A stretch of 64,000 nt of DNA from Pseudomonas eucalypticola (lineage in GTDB: Bacteria > Pseudomonadota > Gammaproteobacteria > Pseudomonadales > Pseudomonadaceae). A program made the position numbers and the translations under genes. The stretch is from NCBI RefSeq assembly GCF_013374995.1, contig NZ_CP056030.1, positions 5,178,501 to 5,242,500 of the forward strand, in the 5' to 3' direction. This document shows positions 19,312 through 28,785 of the stretch, in pieces; positions within the stretch are counted from its first letter, which is position 1; each line of letters starts with the position of its first letter. The notes beneath the pieces are model-generated. The model was not told the DNA's origin. It made no database searches and worked only from the letters and a program-made list of their open reading frames with translations.

Positions 19312-19954
19312 CGCCGAAGCCACTTGTTTCAGGAGCATGGGGGGTATCAGCCGCCAGGGGCTCTACCGTGAGGTTCCAGGTGCGTTGCAAGCCGCTGGCA
19401 GGCACGTCGATGCTGCCGCCAGGGGTCACGCTCTGGTCGGGTGACTGCGGGTGCCACAAGGTGGCCTGGTAACGGCCGGGCGGGACGTCCAGGTTCAGGG
19501 TGCCATCGGCACCGCTGACAGCGGACCAGGGGTCGTCGGTGACGTAGATGTAACCCAGCATCCAGTCATGGATGTTGCAGCCCAGCACCACCACGCCCGG
19601 TTTGTCGAACAGCAACGGGTCGGTGGGCGTCCCTTCGTACAAGCGCAGCTCGAAGCGCTTGGGCGGTGAGAACGAATACACCTGGTGGCGGATGTTGTCG
19701 CTGTTGGGGAAGCGAATGCGGGTGCCGGTATGCACGGCCAGCACGTGGGGCACGAACTCCTGCTTGACCTGGTCCATGCTGGCGGTAGGCGTGGCATTCC
19801 CCGCCGCACTGTCGCCGGCCAGGGTCAGCACCGCATCAGCCAACGGCTTGCCCTGGGCGTCCAGTATCAGCGCCTTGAGCGGGGCGGCAGCCGAGAAGGC
19901 CGATGCCCACAGGCCCAGCATCAATACAGCAAATCGCACACAGGTTTTTGCCAT
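19274..19954 (-). CDS. Secreted cupredoxin-like 'methylamine utilization' family protein
   Basis: This 226-residue protein has a signal peptide (VLMLGLWASAFSAAA), then a carboxypeptidase-regulatory-like start and a cupredoxin-type segment with GCNIHDWMLGYIYV, whose Cys, His and Met resemble copper ligands. Similar genes are annotated as methylamine utilization protein, but nothing here indicates methylamine metabolism. It precedes the EAL sensor and overlaps it, suggesting the sensor responds to a periplasmic redox or metal cue. Confidence 0.7.
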   Translation of the reverse strand: MAKTCVRFAVLMLGLWASAFSAAAPLKALILDAQGKPLADAVLTLAGDSAAGNATPTASMDQVKQEFVPHVLAVHTGTRIRFPNSDNIRHQVYSFSPPKRFELRLYEGTPTDPLLFDKPGVVVLGCNIHDWMLGYIYVTDDPWSAVSGADGTLNLDVPPGRYQATLWHPQSPDQSVTPGGSIDVPASGLQRTWNLTVEPLAADTPHAPETSGFGDAFNKAVRETQK

Positions 19955-20260
19955 GGTGGCACCCAAGGTCGGAAAACACATATCGCCAGCCCTGGCAGTT
20001 TCAGCCGAGCCAGAATAAACACCCTGGCTCCAGAGATCACGCCATGATTATGGCTTATTGCCATCATCCCTGAATTCCCGACGAAAGGGGGCGAACTCAA
20101 TCAGGAGCGTAGCACTTCGTGCCGGCGACGCAGTCTCGCGGCCGCGGGGCCGCTCTGTATGAAGGTTATCGTCAGGTTTTGGTAAAGCTGGAGTGCCGCC
20201 ATTGAAACCACTGCCCGCCTGCCCCATCTAAACCGGCATAGTCATTTGCGCAGGTGCCCC
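19955..20260. other. Intergenic region upstream of lon
   Basis: A 306-base divergent spacer between the cupredoxin-like gene and lon. It contains GC-rich short repeats near 20130-20155 but no gene, riboswitch or clear heat-shock promoter that I can support. Confidence 0.4.
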
Positions 20261-22678
20261 ATGAGCGACCAGCAGGATTTCCCGGAACACCCCACTGCCC
20301 CCCTGGACCACGACCACATCGAACATTCGACCCACTCCAGCACCGAGCTGGCATTGCCCGGCCAGAACCTGCCGGACAAGGTCTACATCATCCCGATCCA
20401 CAACCGCCCGTTCTTCCCCGCGCAAGTGCTGCCGGTGATCGTCAACGAAGAGCCGTGGGCCGAGACCCTGGACCTGGTGGCCAAGGAGCCACATCACTCG
20501 CTGGCGCTGTTCTTCATGGAAACACCCCAGGACACCCGCCACCTGGACACCGCCAACCTGCCGCTGTACGGCACCCTGGTGAAGATCCACCACGCCAGCC
20601 GCGAAAACGGCAAGCTGCAGTTCGTGGCCCAGGGCCTGTCCCGCGTGCGCATCCGCAACTGGCTCAAGCACCACCGCCCGCCCTACCTGGTGGAAGTGGA
20701 ATACCCGCACCAACCCGCCGAGCCCACCGACGAGGTGAAGGCCTACGGCATGGCGCTGATCAACGCCATCAAGGAATTGCTGCCGCTCAACCCGCTGTAC
20801 AGCGAAGAGCTGAAGAACTACCTCAACCGCTTCAGCCCCAACGACCCCTCGCCGCTCACCGATTTCGCCGCCGCCCTGACCTCCGCCACCGGCGCCGAGT
20901 TGCAGCAGGTGCTGGACTGCGTGCCCATGCTCAAGCGCATGGAAAAAGTACTGCCCATGCTGCGCAAAGAGGTTGAAGTAGCACGCCTGCAGAAGGAGAT
21001 TTCCGCCGAGGTGAACCGCCAGATCGGCGAGCACCAGCGCGAGTTCTTCCTCAAGGAACAACTCAAGGTCATCCAGCAGGAGCTGGGCCTGACCAAGGAC
21101 GACCGCAGCGCCGACCTCGAGCAGTTCCAGCAGCGCCTGGAAGGCAAGACCCTGCCACCCCAGGCGCAAAAGCGCGTGGATGAGGAAATGGGCAAACTGG
21201 CGATCCTGGAAACCGGGTCGCCGGAGTACGCCGTCACCCGCAACTACCTGGAATGGGCCACCGCCCTGCCCTGGGGCGTGTACGGCAAAGACAAGCTGGA
21301 CCTCAAATTCGCCCGCAAGGTCATGGACCAGCATCATGCCGGCCTTGACGACATCAAGAGCCGCATCCTCGAATTCCTTGCCGTGGGCGCCTACAAAGGC
21401 GAGATCAGCGGCTCCATCGTGCTGCTGGTGGGGCCGCCTGGTGTGGGCAAGACCAGTGTCGGCAAGTCCATCGCCGAGTCCCTGGGCCGGCCTTTCTACC
21501 GTTTCAGCGTGGGCGGCATGCGTGACGAGGCCGAAATCAAGGGCCACCGCCGCACCTACATCGGCGCCCAGCCGGGCAAGCTGGTGCAGGCACTGAAAGA
21601 CGTGGAAGTGATGAACCCGGTGATCATGCTCGACGAGATCGACAAGATGGGCCAGAGCTACCAGGGCGATCCGGCTTCGGCGCTGCTGGAGACCCTGGAC
21701 CCGGAACAGAACGTCGACTTCCTCGACCACTACCTGGACCTGCGCCTGGACCTGTCCAAAGTGCTGTTCGTGTGTACGGCCAACACCTTGGACTCGATCC
21801 CCGGGCCGCTGCTGGACCGCATGGAAGTGATTCGCCTGTCGGGCTACATCACCGAAGAGAAACTGGCGATTGCCAAGCGCCACTTGTGGCCCAAGCAGTT
21901 GGAGAAGGCCGGTGTCGACAAGAGCCGGCTGAGCATCAGCGACACCGCGCTGCGTGCCGTGATCGAAGGTTATGCCCGCGAAGCCGGCGTGCGACAGCTG
22001 GAGAAACAGCTGGGCAAACTGGTGCGCAAGGCCGTGGTGCGCCTGCTGGATGCGCCGGACAGTGTGATCAAGATCGGCCCCAAGGACCTCGAAGCCTCGC
22101 TGGGCATGCCAGTGTTCCGCAGCGAACAGGTGCTGTCGGGCAAAGGCGTTATCACCGGCCTGGCCTGGACCAGCATGGGCGGCGCGACCCTGCCCATCGA
22201 AGCTACGCGCATTCACACCCACAACCGCGGCTTCAAGCTGACCGGGCAACTGGGCGAGGTAATGAAGGAGTCAGCGGAAATTGCCCACAGCTACATCAGT
22301 TCCAACCTGCAGCAATACGGTGCCGATCCCACCTTCTTCGACGAGGCGTTCGTGCACCTGCACGTACCGGAGGGCGCCACGCCCAAGGACGGCCCCAGCG
22401 CCGGCGTGACCATGGCCAGCGCCCTGCTGTCCCTGGCCCGTGACCAGGCGCCGAAAAAAGGCGTGGCCATGACTGGCGAGCTGACGCTGACCGGGCATGT
22501 GCTGCCGATCGGCGGTGTGCGCGAGAAAGTGATCGCGGCGCGGCGGCAGAAGATCAATGAACTGATCCTGCCGGAAGCCAACCGCGGGCACTTCGAAGAG
22601 CTGCCGGACTACCTCAAGCAAGGGCTGACGGTGCACTTCGCCAAGCGCTTCGCCGATGTGGCGAAAGTGTTGTTCTGA
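20261..22678 (+). CDS. lon: ATP-dependent Lon protease, second paralogue (AsrA-like)
   Basis: The 805-residue cytosolic protease has an N-terminal substrate domain, a AAA+ domain (Walker A GPPGVGKTSVGKSIAES; Walker B VIMLDEIDK) and a C-terminal Ser/Lys protease domain with DGPSAGVTMA. It is not next to clpX or hupB and instead precedes an Icp-like inhibitor. In P. aeruginosa the stress-response Lon paralogue AsrA has the same neighbour, so this is probably that paralogue rather than the housekeeping Lon. Start chosen at 20261 (MSDQQDF). Confidence 0.92.
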   Translation: MSDQQDFPEHPTAPLDHDHIEHSTHSSTELALPGQNLPDKVYIIPIHNRPFFPAQVLPVIVNEEPWAETLDLVAKEPHHSLALFFMETPQDTRHLDTANLPLYGTLVKIHHASRENGKLQFVAQGLSRVRIRNWLKHHRPPYLVEVEYPHQPAEPTDEVKAYGMALINAIKELLPLNPLYSEELKNYLNRFSPNDPSPLTDFAAALTSATGAELQQVLDCVPMLKRMEKVLPMLRKEVEVARLQKEISAEVNRQIGEHQREFFLKEQLKVIQQELGLTKDDRSADLEQFQQRLEGKTLPPQAQKRVDEEMGKLAILETGSPEYAVTRNYLEWATALPWGVYGKDKLDLKFARKVMDQHHAGLDDIKSRILEFLAVGAYKGEISGSIVLLVGPPGVGKTSVGKSIAESLGRPFYRFSVGGMRDEAEIKGHRRTYIGAQPGKLVQALKDVEVMNPVIMLDEIDKMGQSYQGDPASALLETLDPEQNVDFLDHYLDLRLDLSKVLFVCTANTLDSIPGPLLDRMEVIRLSGYITEEKLAIAKRHLWPKQLEKAGVDKSRLSISDTALRAVIEGYAREAGVRQLEKQLGKLVRKAVVRLLDAPDSVIKIGPKDLEASLGMPVFRSEQVLSGKGVITGLAWTSMGGATLPIEATRIHTHNRGFKLTGQLGEVMKESAEIAHSYISSNLQQYGADPTFFDEAFVHLHVPEGATPKDGPSAGVTMASALLSLARDQAPKKGVAMTGELTLTGHVLPIGGVREKVIAARRQKINELILPEANRGHFEELPDYLKQGLTVHFAKRFADVAKVLF

Positions 22679-22683
22679 CCCGT

Positions 22684-22772
22684 TGTGGGACCGAGCGAAG
22701 CTCGGGAAGCAGGCAACGCGAAATACCTGAAGGTTCGCGGCGTATGCTTCCCGAGCTTCGCCCGGCCCCACA
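22684..22772. repeat. REPIN: paired inverted REP sequences
   Basis: Two 39-base arms (22684-22722 and 22734-22772) are inverted copies with six mismatches. The shared core is GCGAAGCTCGGGAAGC. Related units occur at 31078 and 34020. It lies just after lon and could also form a transcript-stabilising hairpin. Confidence 0.85.
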
Positions 22773-22834
22773 GGGTCGGAGCCCCATTTTTTCGGTTATG
22801 CTGGCGGCCATCCTTGCCACCCGTGGAGCCGCCC

Positions 22835-23227
22835 ATGACCGCCGCCCGCTTTCTCCTGCCCGCCAGCATTGCCCTGCTGGCCGCCTGCGCCCAGCAACCG
22901 GCGCACAACGTCGACCTGGCCAAACAGAGCGAATGCCCGCTGAAACTGGTCAATGGCCAAACTCTCACCCTCACCTTGCCCAGCAACCCCACCACCGGCT
23001 ACCGCTGGCTGGTGCAGAACCCCGCACCCGCGGTGCTGCGGGTACTGAGCCCGGAGGTGTACAGCAACCCCGAGGACGCCGGGCTGGTAGGCGCCGCCGG
23101 GCAATCGACGTGGCGCTTCCAGGCCAAGGCCGCCGGGCAGGGGCAGTTGCTGCTGGTGCTGCAGCAACCGTGGGCGCCGGAGGTGAAGCCAGTGCAGGTG
23201 TTCGACTGCGCCATCACCGTGAAGTGA
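22835..23227 (+). CDS. icp: Chagasin-type inhibitor of cysteine peptidases, lipoprotein
   Basis: The 130-residue protein has a lipobox (LLAAC, Cys18) and the chagasin family motifs: NPTTGYRW in the first loop, a GxxG loop (GLVGAAGQ) and QQPWAPE where family members have RPW. Such proteins inhibit papain-like cysteine peptidases. Pseudomonas has few such enzymes, so the target may be foreign or host-derived. The start at 22835 fits the signal peptide. It is separated from lon by the REPIN. Confidence 0.8.
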   Translation: MTAARFLLPASIALLAACAQQPAHNVDLAKQSECPLKLVNGQTLTLTLPSNPTTGYRWLVQNPAPAVLRVLSPEVYSNPEDAGLVGAAGQSTWRFQAKAAGQGQLLLVLQQPWAPEVKPVQVFDCAITVK

Positions 23228-23338
23228 GATTGGCGTAGCCGGGGAAACAGCCGACGCGATTCATCAGGCATACCTGCAATAAACCGCCATTCCCGCTAAA
23301 ATGCCGCCCCTCGATTTTCCCGACCCGCCGGAACCGCC

Positions 23339-24082
23339 GTGAGCAAAGAACCCGACCGCATTTTCGCCCAGCCCCTGGCCCAGGTGCCCGACTTCGTTTT
23401 CAACGAAGACGTGGTGCGGGTATTCCCGGACATGATCAAGCGTTCGGTGCCTGGCTACCCGACCATCGTCGAGAACCTCGGTGTGCTCGCCGCCCAGTTC
23501 GCCCAGCCGCACACCGCGCTGTATGACCTGGGCAGTTCCCTGGGCGCCGTGACCCAATCGCTGCGCCGCCACGTGCGCACCGACGACTGCCGGGTGATCG
23601 CAGTGGACAACTCCAGCGCCATGGTCGAGCGCTGCCGTGAATACCTCAATGCCCAGGACTCGATGTTCCAGGAGCTGCTGCCGGTGCAGGTCATCGACGG
23701 CGACATTCTCAGCCTGGACTTCCAGCCGGCCTCGGTCATCGCCCTGAACTTCACCCTGCAGTTCATCAGCCGCGACCAGCGCCTTGGCCTGCTGCAACGC
23801 ATCCGCCAGGCCCTGGTGCCCGGTGGGGCGCTGATTCTCTCGGAAAAGCTGCGCTTTGCCGACAGCCAGGAACACGACCTGCTCACCGACCTGCACATCG
23901 CCTTCAAGCGCGCCAATGGCTACAGCGAACTGGAAATTGCCCAGAAGCGCAGCGCCATCGAAAACGTGATGAAGCCCGACAGCCTGGAAGAACACCGCGA
24001 GCGCCTGCTGGCGGCCGGCTTCTCCAAGGTGGTGCCATGGTTCCAATGCCTTAATTTTGCCTCGTTGATTGCCCTGCCATGA
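23339..24082 (+). CDS. cmoA: Carboxy-S-adenosyl-L-methionine synthase
   Basis: The 247-residue enzyme uses SAM and prephenate to make carboxy-SAM for wobble uridine (cmo5U34) modification. The start is GTG, giving [19 protein letters not shown], and the SAM pocket DLGSSLGA is visible. It overlaps cmoB by 4 bp (ATGA), consistent with coupled translation of the two pathway enzymes. Confidence 0.95.
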   Translation: MSKEPDRIFAQPLAQVPDFVFNEDVVRVFPDMIKRSVPGYPTIVENLGVLAAQFAQPHTALYDLGSSLGAVTQSLRRHVRTDDCRVIAVDNSSAMVERCREYLNAQDSMFQELLPVQVIDGDILSLDFQPASVIALNFTLQFISRDQRLGLLQRIRQALVPGGALILSEKLRFADSQEHDLLTDLHIAFKRANGYSELEIAQKRSAIENVMKPDSLEEHRERLLAAGFSKVVPWFQCLNFASLIALP

Positions 24083-25035
24083 TTGATCTAGCCCCCCTGG
24101 TCCGCCGCATGGCGGGCACGCCCCTGGCCACGTGGAGCGAGGGCCTGCAGGCCCAGCTCGACGCCAAGATGGAAAAAGGCCACGGTGACCTGGAGCGCTG
24201 GCAGGCGGCACTCGATGCCTTGCCTGCGGTGCGACCCAGTGAAATAGACCTGGTCGACACACTGACCCTGGACTGCGCCTGCGACGACGCCACCCGCCAG
24301 CAGATGCACGATGCCCTGATGGGGCTATCGCCCTGGCGCAAAGGCCCGTTCAACCTGTTCGGCGTGCACGTGGACACCGAATGGCGCTCGGACTGGAAAT
24401 GGTCGCGGGTCGCGCCGCACCTGGATCTCAAGGGCAAGCGGGTGCTCGACGTGGGCTGCGGCAACGGTTACTACCAGTGGCGCATGCTCGGTGCCGGCGC
24501 CGACAGCGTCATCGGCGTGGACCCCAACTGGCTGTTCTTCTGCCAGTTCCAGGCCGTGCAACGCTACCTGCCCGACCTGCCCGCCTGGCACCTGCCGTTC
24601 GCCCTGGAGGACCTGCCGGCGAACCTCGAAGGCTTCGACACAGTATTTTCCATGGGCGTGTTCTACCATCGCCGTTCGCCGATCGAACACCTGCTGGCGC
24701 TGAAGGACTGCCTGGTCAAGGGTGGCGAGTTGGTACTGGAAACCCTGGTAGTGCCTGGCGACAAGCACCAGGTGCTGGTACCGGAAGACCGCTACGCGCA
24801 GATGCGCAACGTGTGGTTCCTGCCCTCGGTTGCGGCCCTGGAACTGTGGCTGCGCCGCGCCGGGTTCCGCGACATCGAATGCGTGGACGTCAGCATCACC
24901 ACGGTGCAGGAACAACGCAGCACCGAGTGGATGAAATACCAGTCACTGGGCGACTTCCTCGACCCCAACGACCACAGCCGCACCATCGAAGGCCTGCCGG
25001 CGCCGATGCGCGCCGTGCTCAAGGCCCGCAAGTAA
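24079..25035 (+). CDS. cmoB: tRNA U34 carboxymethyltransferase
   Basis: The 318-residue protein transfers the carboxymethyl group of carboxy-SAM to 5-hydroxyuridine at tRNA position 34. It shows the family N-terminus ([20 protein letters not shown]) and the SAM motif [11 protein letters not shown]. It ends 5 bp before the convergent NrtR-like gene. Confidence 0.95.
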   Translation: MIDLAPLVRRMAGTPLATWSEGLQAQLDAKMEKGHGDLERWQAALDALPAVRPSEIDLVDTLTLDCACDDATRQQMHDALMGLSPWRKGPFNLFGVHVDTEWRSDWKWSRVAPHLDLKGKRVLDVGCGNGYYQWRMLGAGADSVIGVDPNWLFFCQFQAVQRYLPDLPAWHLPFALEDLPANLEGFDTVFSMGVFYHRRSPIEHLLALKDCLVKGGELVLETLVVPGDKHQVLVPEDRYAQMRNVWFLPSVAALELWLRRAGFRDIECVDVSITTVQEQRSTEWMKYQSLGDFLDPNDHSRTIEGLPAPMRAVLKARK

Positions 25036-25040
25036 GCCTC

Positions 25041-25733
25041 TCAGACCAGCACGCTGCGGTCGAACACGAACACCCGGCCCGCCTCGGGCCGGTGCTCCAG
25101 CAGCGTCTGCGGCCGGCCCATGGGTGGCCGGTTCTTCTCCCCCGTATCGATGATCCAGCCCTTGTCCTTCATGCGCTCCAGACGCCCCCGCAGGGTAGTG
25201 TGCTGCACCGCCTGGCCCAGGCAGGCTTCGAATGCCGCCAAGGCTTCGGTGACCGTGAACCGCGGCTGCAACAGGTGCAGCGGCAACGCCGTGTACACCG
25301 CTTTGGCAGCGAGCCGCGCGTGGGCCTGGGCCACCAGTTCGGTGTGGTCGAACGGCAACGCCTGGCGACCTTGCAGAACATCATCCAGGGCGAAGAAGCG
25401 CAGGTCTTGGCCTTCCAGCCGTGTGGTGGGGCACAGCAATGCCAGGTAAATGGTACTCATGGACCAGCCACGCGGGTCACGGCTGGCGCTGCCTACCGTG
25501 GCGACCTGCTCCAGGTACCGGGGGGCGACCCGTGCCTTTTCCTCCAGCGCGCGGCTGGCGGCGGCGTCCAGGCTGGGGTCAGCGCAGCGGCCATTGACCA
25601 GCACACCAGGCAGCGCCCACTGGTCGCTGAACGGCTCGCGAGCGCGGCGGATCAGCAGCAGCTCCAAGCGCTGGTGCTCGTTGAGGCGCAGCGCGACGAT
25701 GTCGACACTCGCCAGGATCTGGGCGTTGCTCAT
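25041..25733 (-). CDS. nrtR: NUDIX-domain transcriptional regulator (NrtR-like)
   Basis: The 230-residue protein has an N-terminal NUDIX domain (VALRLNEHQRLELLLIRRAREPFSDQWALPG) and a C-terminal winged helix (HTTLRGRLERMKDKGWI). The NUDIX box is altered (RALEEKA in place of REL-EE-G), as expected for a sensor rather than a hydrolase. NrtR regulators bind ADP-ribose and repress NAD genes. It diverges from pncA-pncB-nadE with a perfect inverted repeat between them. Start at 25733 (MSNAQIL). Confidence 0.88.
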   Translation of the reverse strand: MSNAQILASVDIVALRLNEHQRLELLLIRRAREPFSDQWALPGVLVNGRCADPSLDAAASRALEEKARVAPRYLEQVATVGSASRDPRGWSMSTIYLALLCPTTRLEGQDLRFFALDDVLQGRQALPFDHTELVAQAHARLAAKAVYTALPLHLLQPRFTVTEALAAFEACLGQAVQHTTLRGRLERMKDKGWIIDTGEKNRPPMGRPQTLLEHRPEAGRVFVFDRSVLV

Positions 25734-25765
25734 GGTGCCTCCCTCTTGCCCGGCATAATTTTGCT

Positions 25766-25800
25766 TGACCACATATTACATCAGGTGGAATATGTAGTCA
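25766..25800. promoter_or_regulatory. Probable NrtR operator between nrtR and pncA
   Basis: Inverted arms at 25766-25777 and 25789-25800 read TGACYACATATT and its complement with one mismatch, separated by 11 bases. The inner ACATATT/AATATGT pair is perfect. Its placement between a NUDIX regulator and a NAD salvage operon supports an operator controlling both directions. Confidence 0.72.
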
Positions 25801-25827
25801 CGCACAGCGAAGCAAGGAGTTGCCGCC

Positions 25828-26466
25828 ATGAAGATCGCCAGTTTCGACATCGACGCCCAAAAGGGCTTCACCCCCCTCTGCCCGGCTGAGCTGCCGGTGC
25901 CTGAAGGCCACCTGATCGGCGCGGCGCTCAACCACCTGGCCCGCTACGCCGACCTGCGCCTGGGCAGCAAGGATGCCCACACGCCCCATGCCGCGTGGGT
26001 GGTGCCCAGCCACGCCGAGATGCTGCAACCCCTGAACCTGCCCAACGCCGACATCACCTGGGTCAGCCACTGCGTGCCCGGCACCCCCGGTTTCGAGTTG
26101 CTGGACGAGCTGCCCACGCCGCTGGACTACGACTTTTTCGTGTGGAAAGGCATCGAGCCAGACCTGCACCCCTACGGCGCCTGCTACCACGACCTGGCCG
26201 ACACCCGCAGCACCGGCGCCATCGAGTTCCTGCGCCAGCACGGCGTGGGCTGCGTGCTGGTGGGCGGCCTGGCGCTGGACTACTGCGTCAAGACCACCGC
26301 CCTGCAACTGCGCCGCGCCGGCTTCCGGGTAGGCGTGTACCTGCCGGCTTGCCGCGCCATCGCCCAGGACACTGCCCGCGCGGCCTGCGAACAGATGCAG
26401 GCCGAGGGCATCGAACTGTACGCTAGCGCCGCCGAACTGGCCGCCGCCCTGAACAAGGAAGCCTGA
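25828..26466 (+). CDS. pncA: Nicotinamidase / cysteine hydrolase family protein
   Basis: The 212-residue isochorismatase-fold enzyme hydrolyses nicotinamide to nicotinate. The catalytic Asp (FDIDAQKGF) and the loop with the nucleophile region ([14 protein letters not shown], Cys) are visible. A strong AAGGAG precedes the start. It leads pncB by 2 bp and shares the NrtR-type operator. Confidence 0.9.
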   Translation: MKIASFDIDAQKGFTPLCPAELPVPEGHLIGAALNHLARYADLRLGSKDAHTPHAAWVVPSHAEMLQPLNLPNADITWVSHCVPGTPGFELLDELPTPLDYDFFVWKGIEPDLHPYGACYHDLADTRSTGAIEFLRQHGVGCVLVGGLALDYCVKTTALQLRRAGFRVGVYLPACRAIAQDTARAACEQMQAEGIELYASAAELAAALNKEA

Positions 26467-26468
26467 CC

Positions 26469-27662
26469 ATGGCCGAGAGTATTTTCGCCGACCGTATCGT
26501 GCAGAACCTGCTGGACACCGACTTCTACAAGCTGACCATGATGCAGGCCGTGCTGCACAACTACCCCAACGCCGAGGTGGAATGGGAGTTTCGCTGCCGC
26601 AACGCCGAAGACCTGACGCCCTACCTGGCCGAGATTCGCTACCAGATCGAGCGCCTGGCCGAAATCTCCATCACCCACGACCAGTTGGCCTTCCTGGAGC
26701 GCATCCCGTTCATGAAACCGGATTTCATCCGTTTCCTGAGCCTGTTCCGCTTCAACCTGCGCTACGTGCATACCAGCATCGAAGCCGGCCAACTGTGCAT
26801 CCGCCTGCGCGGCCCCTGGCTGCACGTGATCCTCTACGAGATCCCGTTGCTGGCGATCATCAGCGAGGTGCGCAACCGCTACCGCTACCGCGATGTGGCG
26901 CTGGAGCAGGCCACCGAGCAGTTGTACAAGAAGCTCGACTGGCTCAAGGCCGAAGCCAGCCCCAGCGAACTGAGCGGTTTCCAACTGGCCGACTTCGGCA
27001 CCCGCCGGCGCTTTTCCTACCGGGTGCAGGAGGAGGTAGTGCATATCCTCAAGCGCGACTTCCCCGGCCGGTTCGTTGGCACCAGCAACGTGCACCTGGC
27101 CCGCGAGCTGGAGGTGAAACCCATCGGCACCATGGCCCACGAGTGGTTCATGGCCCACCAGCAACTGGGCCCGCGGCTGATCGACAGCCAGATCGCCGCC
27201 CTGGACTGCTGGGTGCGTGAATACCGCGGCCTGCTGGGTATCGCGCTCACCGACTGCATCACCATGAATGCCTTTCTCAAGGACTTCGACCTGTATTTCG
27301 CCAAGCTTTTCGACGGTTTGCGCCACGACTCCGGCGACCCGCTGGCCTGGGCGGAAAAGGCCATCCGGCACTATGAAAGCCTGGGCATCGACCCATTGAG
27401 CAAGACGCTGATCTTTTCCGACGGCCTGACGCTGCCCAAGGCCCTGGAACTGTATAGAGCGCTGCACGGCCGGATCCATGTAAGCTTTGGCATCGGCACC
27501 AACCTGACCTGCGACATACCCGGGGTCGAGCCCATGAACATCGTGATCAAGATGACCGCCTGCAACGGCCATCCGGTGGCGAAAATCTCCGATACGCCAG
27601 GCAAGACCCAATGCCTGGACGAGAACTTCGTTACCTACCTCAAACATGTATTTCGCGTCTGA
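26469..27662 (+). CDS. pncB: Nicotinate phosphoribosyltransferase
   Basis: The 397-residue enzyme makes nicotinate mononucleotide from nicotinate and PRPP. Family landmarks include [16 protein letters not shown] near the start, [22 protein letters not shown] and the late [10 protein letters not shown]. It is the second gene of the salvage operon. Confidence 0.95.
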   Translation: MAESIFADRIVQNLLDTDFYKLTMMQAVLHNYPNAEVEWEFRCRNAEDLTPYLAEIRYQIERLAEISITHDQLAFLERIPFMKPDFIRFLSLFRFNLRYVHTSIEAGQLCIRLRGPWLHVILYEIPLLAIISEVRNRYRYRDVALEQATEQLYKKLDWLKAEASPSELSGFQLADFGTRRRFSYRVQEEVVHILKRDFPGRFVGTSNVHLARELEVKPIGTMAHEWFMAHQQLGPRLIDSQIAALDCWVREYRGLLGIALTDCITMNAFLKDFDLYFAKLFDGLRHDSGDPLAWAEKAIRHYESLGIDPLSKTLIFSDGLTLPKALELYRALHGRIHVSFGIGTNLTCDIPGVEPMNIVIKMTACNGHPVAKISDTPGKTQCLDENFVTYLKHVFRV

Positions 27663-27684
27663 ATTGCACCCTCAGGAGTTCGAC

Positions 27685-28512
27685 ATGAGCAACCGTCAAA
27701 TCGAAATCGCCGCGGCCCTCAACGTGGTACCGCCCTTCGCCGACACTGCCGCCCTGGTGGCCGAAGTGGAACGGCGCAAGGCGTTCATCAAGCAGTGCTT
27801 GCGCAACGCCCACGTGAAGGTGCTGGTGCTGGGCATCAGCGGCGGCGTCGACTCGCTCACCGCAGGCCGCCTGGCGCAGTTATCGGTGGAAGAACTGCGC
27901 GCCGAGACCGGCGACGACGGCTATCAATTCATCGCCGTGCGCTTGCCCTATAACATTCAGCACGATGAACACGATGCCGCCGCCTCGATGCAGTTCATCC
28001 GCGCAGACGTGGAAGACACCGTCAACATCGCCGGCGCCGTGCTGGGGCTGTCCGAGCAGGTCGCGCACCTGCATGGCCTCACCGACGCCCGCCGCGACTT
28101 TGTCATCGGCAACGCCAAGGCGCGTATCCGCATGGTGGCTCAGTACACCATCGCCAACGCCAACAACGGCCTGGTGATCGGTACCGACCACGCCGCCGAG
28201 GCCGTGATGGGCTTTTTCACCAAATTCGGCGACGGTGCCTGCGACCTGGCCCCGCTCAGCGGCCTGGTGAAGCACCAGGTACGGGCCATTGCCCGGCACC
28301 TGGGCGCCCCGGAAAACCTGGTGGAGAAAGTGCCTACCGCCGACCTGGAAGAACTGCGCCCGGGCAAGCCAGATGAGGAAGCCCACGGCGTGACCTACGC
28401 CCAGATCGACGCCTTCCTTCACGGCGAAAAGGTCAGCGAGGAGGCCTACGCCATCATCGTGCGCACCTACGACAACAGCCAGCACAAACGCGAGTTACCG
28501 TTCGCGCCGTAA
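27685..28512 (+). CDS. nadE: Ammonia-dependent NAD synthetase
   Basis: The 275-residue protein amidates nicotinate adenine dinucleotide to NAD. It shows the ATP pyrophosphatase loop GISGGVDS and the [19 protein letters not shown] segment. It has no glutaminase domain, so it is the short ammonia-using form. The start at 27685 has a ribosome binding site (CAGGAG), 22 bp after pncB. Confidence 0.95.
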   Translation: MSNRQIEIAAALNVVPPFADTAALVAEVERRKAFIKQCLRNAHVKVLVLGISGGVDSLTAGRLAQLSVEELRAETGDDGYQFIAVRLPYNIQHDEHDAAASMQFIRADVEDTVNIAGAVLGLSEQVAHLHGLTDARRDFVIGNAKARIRMVAQYTIANANNGLVIGTDHAAEAVMGFFTKFGDGACDLAPLSGLVKHQVRAIARHLGAPENLVEKVPTADLEELRPGKPDEEAHGVTYAQIDAFLHGEKVSEEAYAIIVRTYDNSQHKRELPFAP

Positions 28513-28673
28513 AGCCCAGGAGCGGATGAGGCAGATGCAGGAGCTGGGTCAACAGCTCCTGCGCGCGCTGTATCGATACCTTTCCATCGTAATGAACCCA
28601 TTACGAACGCAACCATCCATCCCTGATTGCTGACGATTTCACCCATGTGAACGAACGATGTGGAACGAAATCA

Positions 28674-28702
28674 TTGCAGACGGTCGCAGGACACCCTGAT
28701 AA
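28674..28702 (+). promoter_or_regulatory. Possible sigma-70 promoter for glyA
   Basis: TTGCAG at 28674-28679 and TGATAA at 28697-28702 are spaced by 17 bases and lie 84 bp before glyA. The match is moderate and rests on sequence alone. Confidence 0.3.
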
Positions 28703-28785
28703 CCCGTTGATTTTTATAGTATAAAAAGCTGGCACCGCCCTTGCTCTGTCCACTCCATCTCAACACTGGACACAAGGACCGCCCC

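Noticed and set aside
19955..20260. c-di-GMP riboswitch next to the EAL gene
   Set aside because: The conserved GEMM helices and tetraloop receptor could not be found on either strand.
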